A stretch of 53,905 nt of DNA from positions 1 through 53,905 of the forward strand of contig JALGVE010000027.1 in assembly GCA_029820045.1 (NCBI GenBank), given 5' to 3'. Below the pieces are notes generated by a model. That model saw only the letters and a program-made list of their open reading frames with translations. It ran no database searches and had not been told where the DNA came from. The position numbers and the translations under genes were made by a program. Positions 8,758 to 18,017 of this stretch are shown here, piece by piece (position 1 is the stretch's first letter; each line of letters starts with the position of its first letter). The DNA comes from Candidatus Zipacnadia bacterium (GTDB taxonomy: Bacteria; Armatimonadota; Zipacnadia; Zipacnadales; UBA5352).

Positions 8758-9839
8758 CAGTCCTCCACCACCCGTAGCCAGCAGGCCTCCCAGCGCTCGC
8801 GGCTGTGCCGCTCAAGAGCCGCGGCGCGCTGTTGCTGGGATAGCTGCTCGGCGTTCTTCCACGCATAAAGCAACTTCTCGGCCAGGTCCGCCACGGAGAC
8901 TTCCGCGTGCAGGGCGGGGACATCGAGCAGTCCCCCGGCCTTGGTCGTCACCACGGGTGTACCGCAGGCCATGCTTTCCAGCGCCGCCAGCGAGGTGCCC
9001 TCGCCGCAGCGCGAGGGGATGACCGTGACGCGAGCGGCCGAGTAAAGCCCCGGCATCTCTTCCCACGGCACGGGGCCGATGAGTCGAACGCGCTCTCCAA
9101 GCTCGCCAAGCGCGATCTGCCGTCTCACCTCTTCCACGGCGGCTACCTGCGAGGGCTTGCCGGCGACAACCAGGCGCGCCCCCGGGATCTGCTTCACTAT
9201 CTGCGCGAAGGCGGCGACCGCCAGGTCCACGCCCCGGTTGTGATAGATGTTGCGCGGGACCAGGATCGCCTGGAAGGCCGGAGAGCGCTCGTCAGGCGGT
9301 CGCGGGTAGAAGACCCGTTCATCCACGCAGTTCGGCACGTACCACTTACCGGGCGCCACCTCACGAAAGCCCTCGGCGCCCGGCGGCAGCTCGAGGCCCA
9401 TCTCCCGCAGGAAGAACGTGTCGTTAGCCACGTAGCGCGCGCACGCCTCGAACGCCCACTGCGCCCACCGTTTCTTGTGACGCGCCGCAGCGCCGTCCGG
9501 AGCATCGTCCCAGGTGACGCCGTGTGACAGCCCAACGGTGCGCAGATGGAAGCGTGCGGGACGGCAGTACTGAGGGTAGTGCCCGACGAGCACCTCGAAC
9601 TCAGCCAGCTCCCGGCGGCGGAGCGAGAGGAAGTGCGGCAGCAGCCAGAACTCCTTGAGGCTGAGCGGCCAGGGCAGCCGAGGCAATCGCCGGATACGCG
9701 CGTCGCTTGGCTGCGTGTGACGCTGATAGGTGATGACCTCGTGCCCGGCTGACTCAAACAGGAGCCGAAGCTGCTCGGCGTAGGCGTCGGCGCCGCCGGT
9801 GATGGGCAGATAGCTGTAAGTGAGTTGAGCGATGCGCAT
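8754..9839 (-). CDS. Glycosyltransferase family 4 (group 1)
   Basis: MRIAQLTYSYLPITGGADAYAEQL; C-terminal CGEGTSLAALESMACGTPVVTTKAGGLLD. Confidence 0.92.
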   Translation of the reverse strand: MRIAQLTYSYLPITGGADAYAEQLRLLFESAGHEVITYQRHTQPSDARIRRLPRLPWPLSLKEFWLLPHFLSLRRRELAEFEVLVGHYPQYCRPARFHLRTVGLSHGVTWDDAPDGAAARHKKRWAQWAFEACARYVANDTFFLREMGLELPPGAEGFREVAPGKWYVPNCVDERVFYPRPPDERSPAFQAILVPRNIYHNRGVDLAVAAFAQIVKQIPGARLVVAGKPSQVAAVEEVRRQIALGELGERVRLIGPVPWEEMPGLYSAARVTVIPSRCGEGTSLAALESMACGTPVVTTKAGGLLDVPALHAEVSVADLAEKLLYAWKNAEQLSQQQRAAALERHSRERWEACWLRVVEDW

Positions 9840-9845
9840 AGTCTG

Positions 9846-10805
9846 TCAGCTCGCGGGTGGCTCCGGCTCTCTGTACAACTGCTCGAAGCGGAGCGCCTGG
9901 TTCGCGACCTCCGAGTGCGTGTGCGGGTCCGTGATGATGCCTGGCGGCTTGGCGAGCAGGGGGCCGGCGATGTTCCAGAAGTTCCCCCTGACCACCGCGC
10001 CAGATGCTACCATCAACCGCGCAAGTACTTCCGGGGCCCGCCCGTAGTGCTTGCCGAAGAAGCGTAAGTTCGACCGCTGCGAGGCGAGGATACGTTCGCG
10101 GCTGGTCGAACTCCAGCTTGCCGCCTCGTGGTGGATGACCTTGGCCTCAGGCAGATACCAGCACTCCAGGCCTTCCTGCGCCAGGCGGTAGCACCAGTCA
10201 ATCTCCTGCGAGCACTTGGAGTACTCCTCGTCCAGGTCGCCTACCTGCTCCCACGCCTCGCGGGAGACCGCCAGGCAGGCGCCGCTCACCCAGTCAACGC
10301 GGCGCGGCGCGGCGTGGTCCCACCAAGTCATGTCATACGCGCCGAAGACGGAACTGCGCGGGAAGAGCCGGTGAAGGGCGAGTTGCGCGTAGAGCGTCAG
10401 CGCCAGGCTGGGGAAGGGGTGACATGTGAGCTCAAGTTCACCGTCGGGCCTGGTGAGCCTGGCTCCAACGGCGCCCACCCAGGGCCGGCCGCGCAGGAAG
10501 GCGATGAGGTGTTCGAGTGCGCCAGGCTGAACCTCGGTGTCAGGGTCCAGCATCATGAGAAAGTCACCGCTGGCGCGCTCCATCGCCCGGTTGGTAGCGG
10601 CCGCCGACCCCAGGTTCTCATCGTTCGCCAGGCACACGACCTGCCCGAACTCGTTGGCCAGCATCTCCAGCGTGCCGTCGTCGGAGGCGTTGTCCGCCAC
10701 GATGATCTCATGCTCGAGACCGGTGGCGGTGCGCTGAATGCTCGCCAGGCAGTCGCGGAGGGCGTCGCGGCAGTTGTAACTGACGATACACACTGATAGG
10801 TCCAT
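9846..10805 (-). CDS. Glycosyltransferase family 2
   Basis: MDLSVCIVSYNCRDALRDCLASI...IIVADNASDDGTLEML...ENLGSAAATNRAM...LMLDPDTEV. Confidence 0.92.
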   Translation of the reverse strand: MDLSVCIVSYNCRDALRDCLASIQRTATGLEHEIIVADNASDDGTLEMLANEFGQVVCLANDENLGSAAATNRAMERASGDFLMMLDPDTEVQPGALEHLIAFLRGRPWVGAVGARLTRPDGELELTCHPFPSLALTLYAQLALHRLFPRSSVFGAYDMTWWDHAAPRRVDWVSGACLAVSREAWEQVGDLDEEYSKCSQEIDWCYRLAQEGLECWYLPEAKVIHHEAASWSSTSRERILASQRSNLRFFGKHYGRAPEVLARLMVASGAVVRGNFWNIAGPLLAKPPGIITDPHTHSEVANQALRFEQLYREPEPPAS

Positions 10806-10820
10806 GGAAGGCTCCGCTTA

Positions 10821-10869
10821 CTGACTACCGACAGCCGACTGCGCACCAACGGCGAACGACGACGACCGA
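10821..10869. repeat. Degenerate heptanucleotide repeat (CCGACTA-like)
   Basis: Parses in phase as ctgacta|ccgacag|ccgactg|cgcacca|acggcga|acgacga|cgaccga. Confidence 0.5.
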
Positions 10870-10894
10870 CATCTGCCGGAGGCCGGGGCGTGCC

Positions 10895-11395
10895 CTACTC
10901 CTCTTCGGCGAGCTGGGCGAAGATCGCGTCACAGACCTCGCGCACGGCTCCGTAGCCGCCCGGCCGCTCGGTCACCCATCCGGCAGCCGCCGTCACCTCG
11001 TCAACCGCGTCAGCGACCGCCACGCCCAGCCCAACCGCGCGCATGATCGGCAGGTCGGTGACGTCATCACCCACGCATACTGCCTGCTCCGGCTCCACGC
11101 CCGCCGCGGCCAGCACCTCCGCCAGCGCGCTCTCCTTCTCCATCCTTCCCAGGACCGTGTGCGCGATGCGCAACTTCTCGCAGCGGGCGGCTGTGATGGG
11201 CGAGTCGTCACCGCTGATGACGGCGGTCGGGAAGCCCATCTCCGCCAGCCGCACCAGCGCCAGGCCGTCCTTGACATCGAAGCGCTTCAGCGCCTGGCCG
11301 TTGGCATCGAAGTACATGCCACCGTCGGTCAGGACGCCGTCGCAGTCCATGATGAGTATTCCCACGGGGTCAGGCAAAGGCATTTTCGGCTTCAC
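10895..11395 (-). CDS. KdsC-like HAD phosphatase
   Basis: ILIMDCDGVLTDGGMYFDANGQALKRFDVKDGLALVRLAEMGFPTAVISGDDSP...VCVGDDVTDLPIMRAVGLGVAVADA. Start (GTG 11395 or ATG 11383) uncertain. Confidence 0.88.
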   Translation of the reverse strand: MKPKMPLPDPVGILIMDCDGVLTDGGMYFDANGQALKRFDVKDGLALVRLAEMGFPTAVISGDDSPITAARCEKLRIAHTVLGRMEKESALAEVLAAAGVEPEQAVCVGDDVTDLPIMRAVGLGVAVADAVDEVTAAAGWVTERPGGYGAVREVCDAIFAQLAEEE

Positions 11396-11406
11396 GATGA
11401 GGCTCC

Positions 11407-13035
11407 TTAGTCGGCGATGCTGAACACGTAGACCAGCGGTACGCCGTGCAGTGGCGCCACCGCCAGCGGCTGGCGCTCGGCCAGCAGTCGTCGCGCGATA
11501 TCTGAGAACTCCGTGACCTTGTTCTGAAAGATGGCGTAGTCCGCCCCAGGCAGGGCCTGAGGGCCGGCGGTGGTGCGTATGTCGCGCCGCAGGATGCCCA
11601 GGTTGCGGTAGACTCCCATCATTGACTCGCAGCCGGGCGGCTCGATCCATGCGACCGCCCCGCGGGGCGCATTGCGGTTCAACCACAACGCTGCGTCGAG
11701 ATAAGTCTCGCCCCAGTAAGTCACTTCCATCCCGGCTCTCGCCGCGCCCGGCAGCCCGCCGATGAACATGTTGTAGTAGCTCAGCTCGTGCGGGTGGAAG
11801 TCTACCACGGCGCGCGCCGGGCCAACCAGCGCGAGCGCGAGAACCATCGCCATCGCCAGGCTGCGCGTCCTCTGAGCGTTCTCCGGGCTATGCGCGGCGG
11901 CCCAGTTGCCGACGATGCGCGCCACCCAGCCGATGCCCACGCCCGCGGCGATGGCGATGAACGGGAACACCGGCAGGAAGAGCCGGCAGCCTGTGTACTT
12001 AGGAGTGCTCGGCAGAGAGGCGAAGAGGTAGTTGACCGCCAGGCCCCAGATGAGGAGGGCGCCGGCGGCTCGCCGCCGCCATGACGGGTCTTGCCAGCGC
12101 TCGCGCTGAGCGCCCATCTCAGCGGTTGCCGCGCGCTCGCGAATCATCCGCCATGCGCCGAGGATGGCGGCCACGAGGGTCGCCGGTGGCATCGTGATCG
12201 CGCTCATGACGATCGGGTAGTGCCAGGGCGCGACTTGGTACTTCCGCCCGAAGTAAGTCACGTTAATCTGCCAGTGATGCGCGTGGAACTGCAAGTACGC
12301 GAGCAAGCGGGGCCAGGTGTCGTGCCAGAGCCACGGCCAGGTTGCGAAGAACGTGAGCGGGCCAAGCGTCGCGCCACACACTAGCGCCGGCACGACGGCG
12401 TCCCTCGCGCACAACAGCAACCACGGGAGCGCGATGATAGGGACAAAGACCGCGTTCACCTTGCAGCCGAGGGCGATGCCCCACGTCGCGCCCGCCAGCG
12501 CCGCCCAGCCCCAGCTCCGCTCGCGCGCGGTCAGGAACAGGAGGTGCAGCGTCATGAAGGTGGTAGCCATTACCGGCGCGTCAAGCGCGAACAGGTGACT
12601 GTGCGCGAATACGCGCGGCATCGTCAGCAGTGCGCCCACCGAGGCTAGCGCCTCCGCGCGACCCCACACTGAGGCGACGAACAGATACATGCTGGCGCAA
12701 AGCGTCGCTACCAGCAGCAGCGTCCCCGCCCGCAAGGCGCCCAGCACCGGCAGAACCGCCGAGGCTGGCCCCGTGGTCAGGGCGCCGACGAGCTTGAGGA
12801 AGCCAGGCTGCTCGTCACGGGCGTGCCAGTACCTCGTGATGGCTGCATCGCCGAGAGCCTCGCCGGGAGCCAACACGAGCAGCGAAAGCCAGATGCGCGC
12901 CTCCTGCGCCCGCGACATGTACACCGGCTCATCGTAGCCCAGCCCGTAGTGATGGGCGGTCAGCGCAAGTGTCACCAGCACCGCGAGCGCGATGAGTGTC
13001 GCTTCCAGCCCGCGCCGTCCGCCCTCACTCACCAC
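11407..13035 (-). CDS. GT39/PMT-like membrane glycosyltransferase
   Basis: Polytopic membrane protein; GYDEPVYMSRA near the first TM, VFAHSHLFALDAPVMATTFM, HPHELSYYNMFIGG. Confidence 0.75.
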   Translation of the reverse strand: MVSEGGRRGLEATLIALAVLVTLALTAHHYGLGYDEPVYMSRAQEARIWLSLLVLAPGEALGDAAITRYWHARDEQPGFLKLVGALTTGPASAVLPVLGALRAGTLLLVATLCASMYLFVASVWGRAEALASVGALLTMPRVFAHSHLFALDAPVMATTFMTLHLLFLTARERSWGWAALAGATWGIALGCKVNAVFVPIIALPWLLLCARDAVVPALVCGATLGPLTFFATWPWLWHDTWPRLLAYLQFHAHHWQINVTYFGRKYQVAPWHYPIVMSAITMPPATLVAAILGAWRMIRERAATAEMGAQRERWQDPSWRRRAAGALLIWGLAVNYLFASLPSTPKYTGCRLFLPVFPFIAIAAGVGIGWVARIVGNWAAAHSPENAQRTRSLAMAMVLALALVGPARAVVDFHPHELSYYNMFIGGLPGAARAGMEVTYWGETYLDAALWLNRNAPRGAVAWIEPPGCESMMGVYRNLGILRRDIRTTAGPQALPGADYAIFQNKVTEFSDIARRLLAERQPLAVAPLHGVPLVYVFSIAD

Positions 13036-15418
13036 AGCGCCTCCTCAACGCGACTGCCGCAGCCAGCGCTGCCAGCGCCGCCAGAGCCAGAGACGACGCG
13101 AACGCGCCAAGCTGGAAGCTGGCTGGCAGATAGCTGAAGGTCACAGTCCTCGCGGGCCGCGAGAGGTGGACTGCCCTCAGCACGTAGTTGGCGGGGACAA
13201 TCGTCCCCTCGTCTCCGTCAACGTACACCCGCCAGCCCGGGTAGAGCACATCCGACAGCACGATCCACTGCCCCGCCCGGAAGTCGCCGGAGAGTTCGAC
13301 CCGGTTCGTCCCGTAGTGCGAGATCTCGACTGCTCCGGCGTCGGCGGCCTCGATCCGTGGTGAGGTCGTGGCCTGCGCCTCCGAACGCAGCAGATGAATC
13401 ACCCACGGGTCAAGCTGCCTACCGGTCACAACACGGAGTATCTCGTCATCACTCTTCTGCCACTCAACGCTGCGGGGGACGAAGGCGCGCGGCATGGCAT
13501 CTTCGTTCACGTAGAGCCTGGTCTCGTAGCTCTGCTCAAGCCGCCAGCCCTTGTCCTCGATGCGCAGCGGCGTCAGCAGGTACTTGACGCCCAGCAGGTC
13601 CAGTGCGGGCAGGGCCGGGTCGGGCTGCAGATAGCCCAGCCGCTCGTTGGATATCCCCCCAAGAACGCGCTGATACCGGCCGTAGACGAGGGAGTCCGAG
13701 CCCTGGATGTCCTGCAGGTCGAAGAGCATCGGAACGTTGGGCGCCATGCGGTTGAGGAAGTCGTCCCCGACGGAGCAGAAGCGCACCGGCTCCCGGTCCG
13801 CCTTGACCGTGCTGATGACGTCAAGCTTCACCTTGAGGTACTCGGTGCGGCCCTCGGGAGTGAACTTCTGTGCGAAGATACCCAGGTCAATCACCACGAG
13901 CACAGCAAGCCCGCACCAGGCGGCCGTCGAGCCTCGCGTCACGCCCCAGAGGATGAGAGCAGCCGAGGCCACCACCAGCAAGGCGAACCGCCCGACCTGC
14001 GCGAGCGTGTACGCGCCAAGCTGCACCTCGCCGATCGCTGTCGAGCCCAGCACGACCCAGATGTATGCCCCGGCGATAACCCCGATGGTCAGCAGCGCCA
14101 GGCTGGTCGCGATCACCGTCCTCCCGGCGTTCCGCTCCCGGGCGTCCTTTCTCATCAGAGCGTCCGCGCCAAGCGCCGCGAGCACCGATCCTGCCGTGCA
14201 GGCCAGGTAGAACGCCCGGCTCAGGCCGCTGAGCTTGTTGAAGCCCGGGACGAGATAGTAGAGCACGGCGTCAAGAGGTGTGCCGAAGACCAGCGCCAGG
14301 GCGAGCAGCCAGATGCCGAGCCAGAACCACGACTGCCGCCGCGGGCGGACGGCTAAGCCCGCGATGCCCAACAGCAGCGGGGCAATGCCGATGTACCACG
14401 CAGTCTCAGTGTACGTTCGGTAGGCGCGACCCCACCAGCAGTTCAACTCTGCGCCCCAGTGGTTGTAGTCCACCGGGTTGCCGAACGCATCCGGCATCAG
14501 CGCCAGCAGCAGGTAAGGCGGCGCCAGGGCATACGTCATCTGCTGCGCGTACGATTGAGTGCCCGTGCGCGAGCACAGAGCTGCCATCTCGAGACTCGGC
14601 CCAAGCTGGCAGCCCGCCAGCATCGTTCCCACGGCGACAGCCGCCACTGCCAACCCGGCATCGCGGGCCGCGCGCCGCCACGTGCCACCTCGCATCAGCA
14701 GATGGGCAACGCGCGCAATGACGTACGCGCCGAAACCCATCAGCACGTAGATGGAGATGTGCAGATTGCCGGCCAGGAACTGCGTCCCTGTGCCCAGGGC
14801 CGTCAGCCCCAGCCAGCCCGGCCGCTCGCTCCTGACGGCCTTCTCAAAGCCCAGCAACATCAGCGGCAGCCATGCCCCCACCGAGCGGAAGGTCGGGAAG
14901 CATAACCAGCCGATGAAGAAGCCGTTAAGCATGAAGGCCACCGCGCCGATGGTGCTGGCTAGCGGCCTCACCCGGATGGTTCGCAGAAATCCGTACATGA
15001 AGGACCCGGCGAGGAAGAAGAACAGCGCCGTCGCCCAGCCGAGCGCGCGCAGCGGCTCCATGAAGTAATGCAGCCAGGTCTCGGGGTAGAAGATCGCCGA
15101 CTGGTTGTTGCCGACGAAAGGGGTGCCGCACAGCATCAGCGGGTTCCACAGCGGAACGATGCCCTCGCGGACCTGCCGCGAGGCGTAAAGGCGCCAGGGG
15201 TAGAACTGCTGCACGGCGTCGAGGATGGGGTTCTGCGGCCGGCGGAAGTCAGGGAACTGAGCGGCATGAGCTCGCCACGGCTGCATCCGCAGATAGAGCC
15301 CGGTCGGCAGCATCGCCCGGCCTCCAAGCGTCACCGGCCAGGTGACGCCAAGCGCCACCACCAGGATAAAGGCCAGGGCGCACAGGTCATTCCTGTGCCT
15401 GCGAATGACTGCCCTCAT
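13025..15418 (-). CDS. YfhO-family membrane protein (copy 1)
   Basis: Large polytopic protein; FYPWRLYASRQVREGIVPLWNPLMLCGTPFVGNNQSAIFYPETWL and C-terminal LYPGWRVYVDGDEG typical of YfhO. Confidence 0.85.
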   Translation of the reverse strand: MRAVIRRHRNDLCALAFILVVALGVTWPVTLGGRAMLPTGLYLRMQPWRAHAAQFPDFRRPQNPILDAVQQFYPWRLYASRQVREGIVPLWNPLMLCGTPFVGNNQSAIFYPETWLHYFMEPLRALGWATALFFFLAGSFMYGFLRTIRVRPLASTIGAVAFMLNGFFIGWLCFPTFRSVGAWLPLMLLGFEKAVRSERPGWLGLTALGTGTQFLAGNLHISIYVLMGFGAYVIARVAHLLMRGGTWRRAARDAGLAVAAVAVGTMLAGCQLGPSLEMAALCSRTGTQSYAQQMTYALAPPYLLLALMPDAFGNPVDYNHWGAELNCWWGRAYRTYTETAWYIGIAPLLLGIAGLAVRPRRQSWFWLGIWLLALALVFGTPLDAVLYYLVPGFNKLSGLSRAFYLACTAGSVLAALGADALMRKDARERNAGRTVIATSLALLTIGVIAGAYIWVVLGSTAIGEVQLGAYTLAQVGRFALLVVASAALILWGVTRGSTAAWCGLAVLVVIDLGIFAQKFTPEGRTEYLKVKLDVISTVKADREPVRFCSVGDDFLNRMAPNVPMLFDLQDIQGSDSLVYGRYQRVLGGISNERLGYLQPDPALPALDLLGVKYLLTPLRIEDKGWRLEQSYETRLYVNEDAMPRAFVPRSVEWQKSDDEILRVVTGRQLDPWVIHLLRSEAQATTSPRIEAADAGAVEISHYGTNRVELSGDFRAGQWIVLSDVLYPGWRVYVDGDEGTIVPANYVLRAVHLSRPARTVTFSYLPASFQLGAFASSLALAALAALAAAVALRRRCGE

Positions 15419-16154
15419 AGACTCCCTCGCGCAGATTGCGCCTTATTGCTCGTAACTGCCGCCAGGCCTCGACCGCGTTGGCGAGCGGGCGCACGCGGCT
15501 GTCCCGGCAGTCATTCCATGTGATCGGCGCCTCAACCACCTTCAGGCCGAGCTTCTCCGCTATCACCAGCAGCTCGGCGTCGAAGGCCCACCCGTTGATG
15601 GTGCTTAACGCGAACACGCGGCGGGCGGCATCACGCGTGAACCCCTTGAAGCCGCAGGTCACGTCCGACACGCTGAGGTCCAGCATCGAGCAGGCAAGCC
15701 ACCTGAACCCCACGCCGAAGGTGCGCCGCAGCAGAGGCTGCCTCTGCATGACGTTGGCCCCCGGGCGGAAGCGCGAGCCGATGACGAGGTCCGCGCCCTC
15801 CCTCACGGCCGCCAGAACCTTGTCTATCTCGCTCACGGGCGTGGACAGGTCAGCATCGAGAAAGACAATGACGTCGGCATCCGCGGCCGCCACGCCCTGC
15901 CTCACCGCATAGCCCTTCCCGCGGTTGGTGTCGTACCTAACGATATGCACACGCGCGTCGCCGGTCGCCACCTGCTGCGCAAGCGCGCGCGTCTCGTCAG
16001 CGCTGCCGTCGTCCACCACGATGACTTGGCCCTCAACCCCCGCTTCATCGAGGTAACGCAAGACCTGCGACAGGGCCTCCTCTATCCTCTCGCTCTCGTT
16101 GTAAGCGGGCACAATCACGGCCAACGTTTCCGTGGCTCTCTCAACGCCCTGCAT
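15387..16154 (-). CDS. Dolichyl-phosphate mannosyltransferase-like GT2
   Basis: AVIVPAYNESERIEEALSQVL...VIVVDDGSADETRALA...NRGKGYAVRQGV...VIVFLDADLSTPVSEI. Confidence 0.92.
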   Translation of the reverse strand: MQGVERATETLAVIVPAYNESERIEEALSQVLRYLDEAGVEGQVIVVDDGSADETRALAQQVATGDARVHIVRYDTNRGKGYAVRQGVAAADADVIVFLDADLSTPVSEIDKVLAAVREGADLVIGSRFRPGANVMQRQPLLRRTFGVGFRWLACSMLDLSVSDVTCGFKGFTRDAARRVFALSTINGWAFDAELLVIAEKLGLKVVEAPITWNDCRDSRVRPLANAVEAWRQLRAIRRNLREGVYEGSHSQAQE

Positions 16155-16190
16155 GACGACTATCTCCAGTGTCAGCCAACTTGCGTCGTT

Positions 16191-16239
16191 GCCGTCAGTC
16201 GTTAGTCGGATGTCAGAAGTCGGATGCCGGTAGTCGGAG
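16191..16239. repeat. Heptanucleotide repeat (GTCGGAT-like)
   Basis: Seven units in phase: gccgtca|gtcgtta|gtcggat|gtcagaa|gtcggat|gccggta|gtcggag. Confidence 0.75.
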
Positions 16240-18015
16240 CCGATAGATCGTGACCTGCTCGTTCGAGAACACCGGGCGCAGCAGAGGTGCAGTTTCCTCT
16301 TGGAAGACCCCTCTGACGTCCTCCGGGGGCTCGATCCCGGCTGCCCTCATCATGCTCTCGGCAATCAGGATCTCGTGAGGACCGTAGTATACCAGGTCTA
16401 TTCCCGCCTGGCTAAGCGCGGCCCGACGCCTGCGCGCATCCCAGCCGGGCAGGAAGAACTCCCCGGCCCAACTCACAGCGTCCCCGAAATGCAGCGTCTC
16501 AGCCCAGTGACCCGCGAACACGTGGCACGGCGCGTGTGCGGGGATGTGATTGCCGGTCAGCGATGAGCTCAGCACCACCTCGTCCGGCCTGGCGCGCTCG
16601 GCAAGATACGCTAGCGCCTGCACCTCATCCCAGGACAGGTACATCGGCGGGGCAAGCACATGCAGCATGTCCCTGTTGTTGGCGGCCGTATGCTCCATGC
16701 AGTCGCCCACGAAGAGCACGTTGGAGGGAAGCGACAGCACAACCGCCAGGGCGATGACCAGCGGCAGCCGCCGGGCGCGCAGCTCACTCTGCCGGAGGGG
16801 ATCGCGTGCGCCGCGCGCGCCTACTGCCTGCCCGATGACCATGACCAGCCCCAGCCCGGCAAGCATGCACAGCGGTATGTGCATGCCCTCGGCCAGCTTG
16901 CGCTGAAACGACACCGGCGCATAGACAAGCGCCGCGTTGGCCGCCACCCAGCAGACCGGAAAGACCATACGCCAGTGATACCTGCGCACTCGCACCGCGT
17001 AGACGGCGCCGATCAATGCCAGCAGCAGGATCAGCCCGTAGCCCGCCGCGTAGTCAATCGGCCGCGGCGACAGCGTCGGCGTGTTCACCTTTGCCAGGTA
17101 GGCCGGGTCGGCATGGGAAGCGTAGTACGCCCACACGGGCGAGGGCGCGCCGAGCGCGAAGATGATGGCATAGTGAAGCAGGGCTCGACGCAGCGGCAGT
17201 TTGCCGGCAGCGACCGACACAATCAGATACAGCACGAGCGCTCCATGAACGACGAACACGTCATAGCTATGCACATTGCCCAGCAGCAGCAGCAACAGAC
17301 CTGCCGCAACAGCATAGCCTGCCCTGTCGCGCTTGAGCCCCACCAGCGCGGCGAGAAAGACGAGACACAGCAGGCCCATTGACCACACGAACAGCGGATT
17401 GAGCAGCAGCGATAAGAAGGTGACCGCCTCCGGCATCGCCTGCCAGTTGAGGGCGTAGTCGGGGGACCGCAGCGGCGCTGGCAGGTAGTCCGGTCGCGAG
17501 CGAGCCCACATTGCCGCCAGCCACCCGAAGCCCGAACCCAGCGAGGCCAGGGAGAGCGTCGCCCACCGCACGGCAGTCGTCGCGGTCAGATAGGCCGTCA
17601 GCAGGTATATGCACACCAGCAGAAAGAGCCCGCCGACCAGCCGCGCGACGTGAAAGACCACCGCCGGCGGTTGACCCGTCGCTGCCGCGAGCTTGCCCAG
17701 GCCGAGAAGGAAGACGTTGAAGAAGTGCGCATCCTGCGGCATGGTGGTGTACTGGTTGCGCAGCAGCAGCTCGCCCTTGGCTGCCTGGCGAATCCACGAC
17801 AGATAGACGTTGCCGTCGTCCACGCCCCAGATGAAGCCCTCGAACTGATGTCCCTGCAGGGGCTTGCCGGCTCCGGTCAGGCTGATTGCCCACAGATAGG
17901 GCAGAGCGGTCAAGACCATCACAAACACCGCCCAGGCCAGCACGAGGGCGACCTCGCGCCGCGTCACCAGGCGCTGAGCATGGTGCGGACGCTCTTCGCT
18001 GGTCGGCAGGTCCAT
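16213..18015 (-). CDS. Polytopic membrane protein of the glycan operon
   Basis: Many hydrophobic segments; WGVDDGNVYLSWIRQAAKGELLLRNQYTT; operon position; ATG 18015 (MDLPTSEERP). Confidence 0.7.
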   Translation of the reverse strand: MDLPTSEERPHHAQRLVTRREVALVLAWAVFVMVLTALPYLWAISLTGAGKPLQGHQFEGFIWGVDDGNVYLSWIRQAAKGELLLRNQYTTMPQDAHFFNVFLLGLGKLAAATGQPPAVVFHVARLVGGLFLLVCIYLLTAYLTATTAVRWATLSLASLGSGFGWLAAMWARSRPDYLPAPLRSPDYALNWQAMPEAVTFLSLLLNPLFVWSMGLLCLVFLAALVGLKRDRAGYAVAAGLLLLLLGNVHSYDVFVVHGALVLYLIVSVAAGKLPLRRALLHYAIIFALGAPSPVWAYYASHADPAYLAKVNTPTLSPRPIDYAAGYGLILLLALIGAVYAVRVRRYHWRMVFPVCWVAANAALVYAPVSFQRKLAEGMHIPLCMLAGLGLVMVIGQAVGARGARDPLRQSELRARRLPLVIALAVVLSLPSNVLFVGDCMEHTAANNRDMLHVLAPPMYLSWDEVQALAYLAERARPDEVVLSSSLTGNHIPAHAPCHVFAGHWAETLHFGDAVSWAGEFFLPGWDARRRRAALSQAGIDLVYYGPHEILIAESMMRAAGIEPPEDVRGVFQEETAPLLRPVFSNEQVTIYRLRLPASDF

Positions 18016-18017
18016 CG

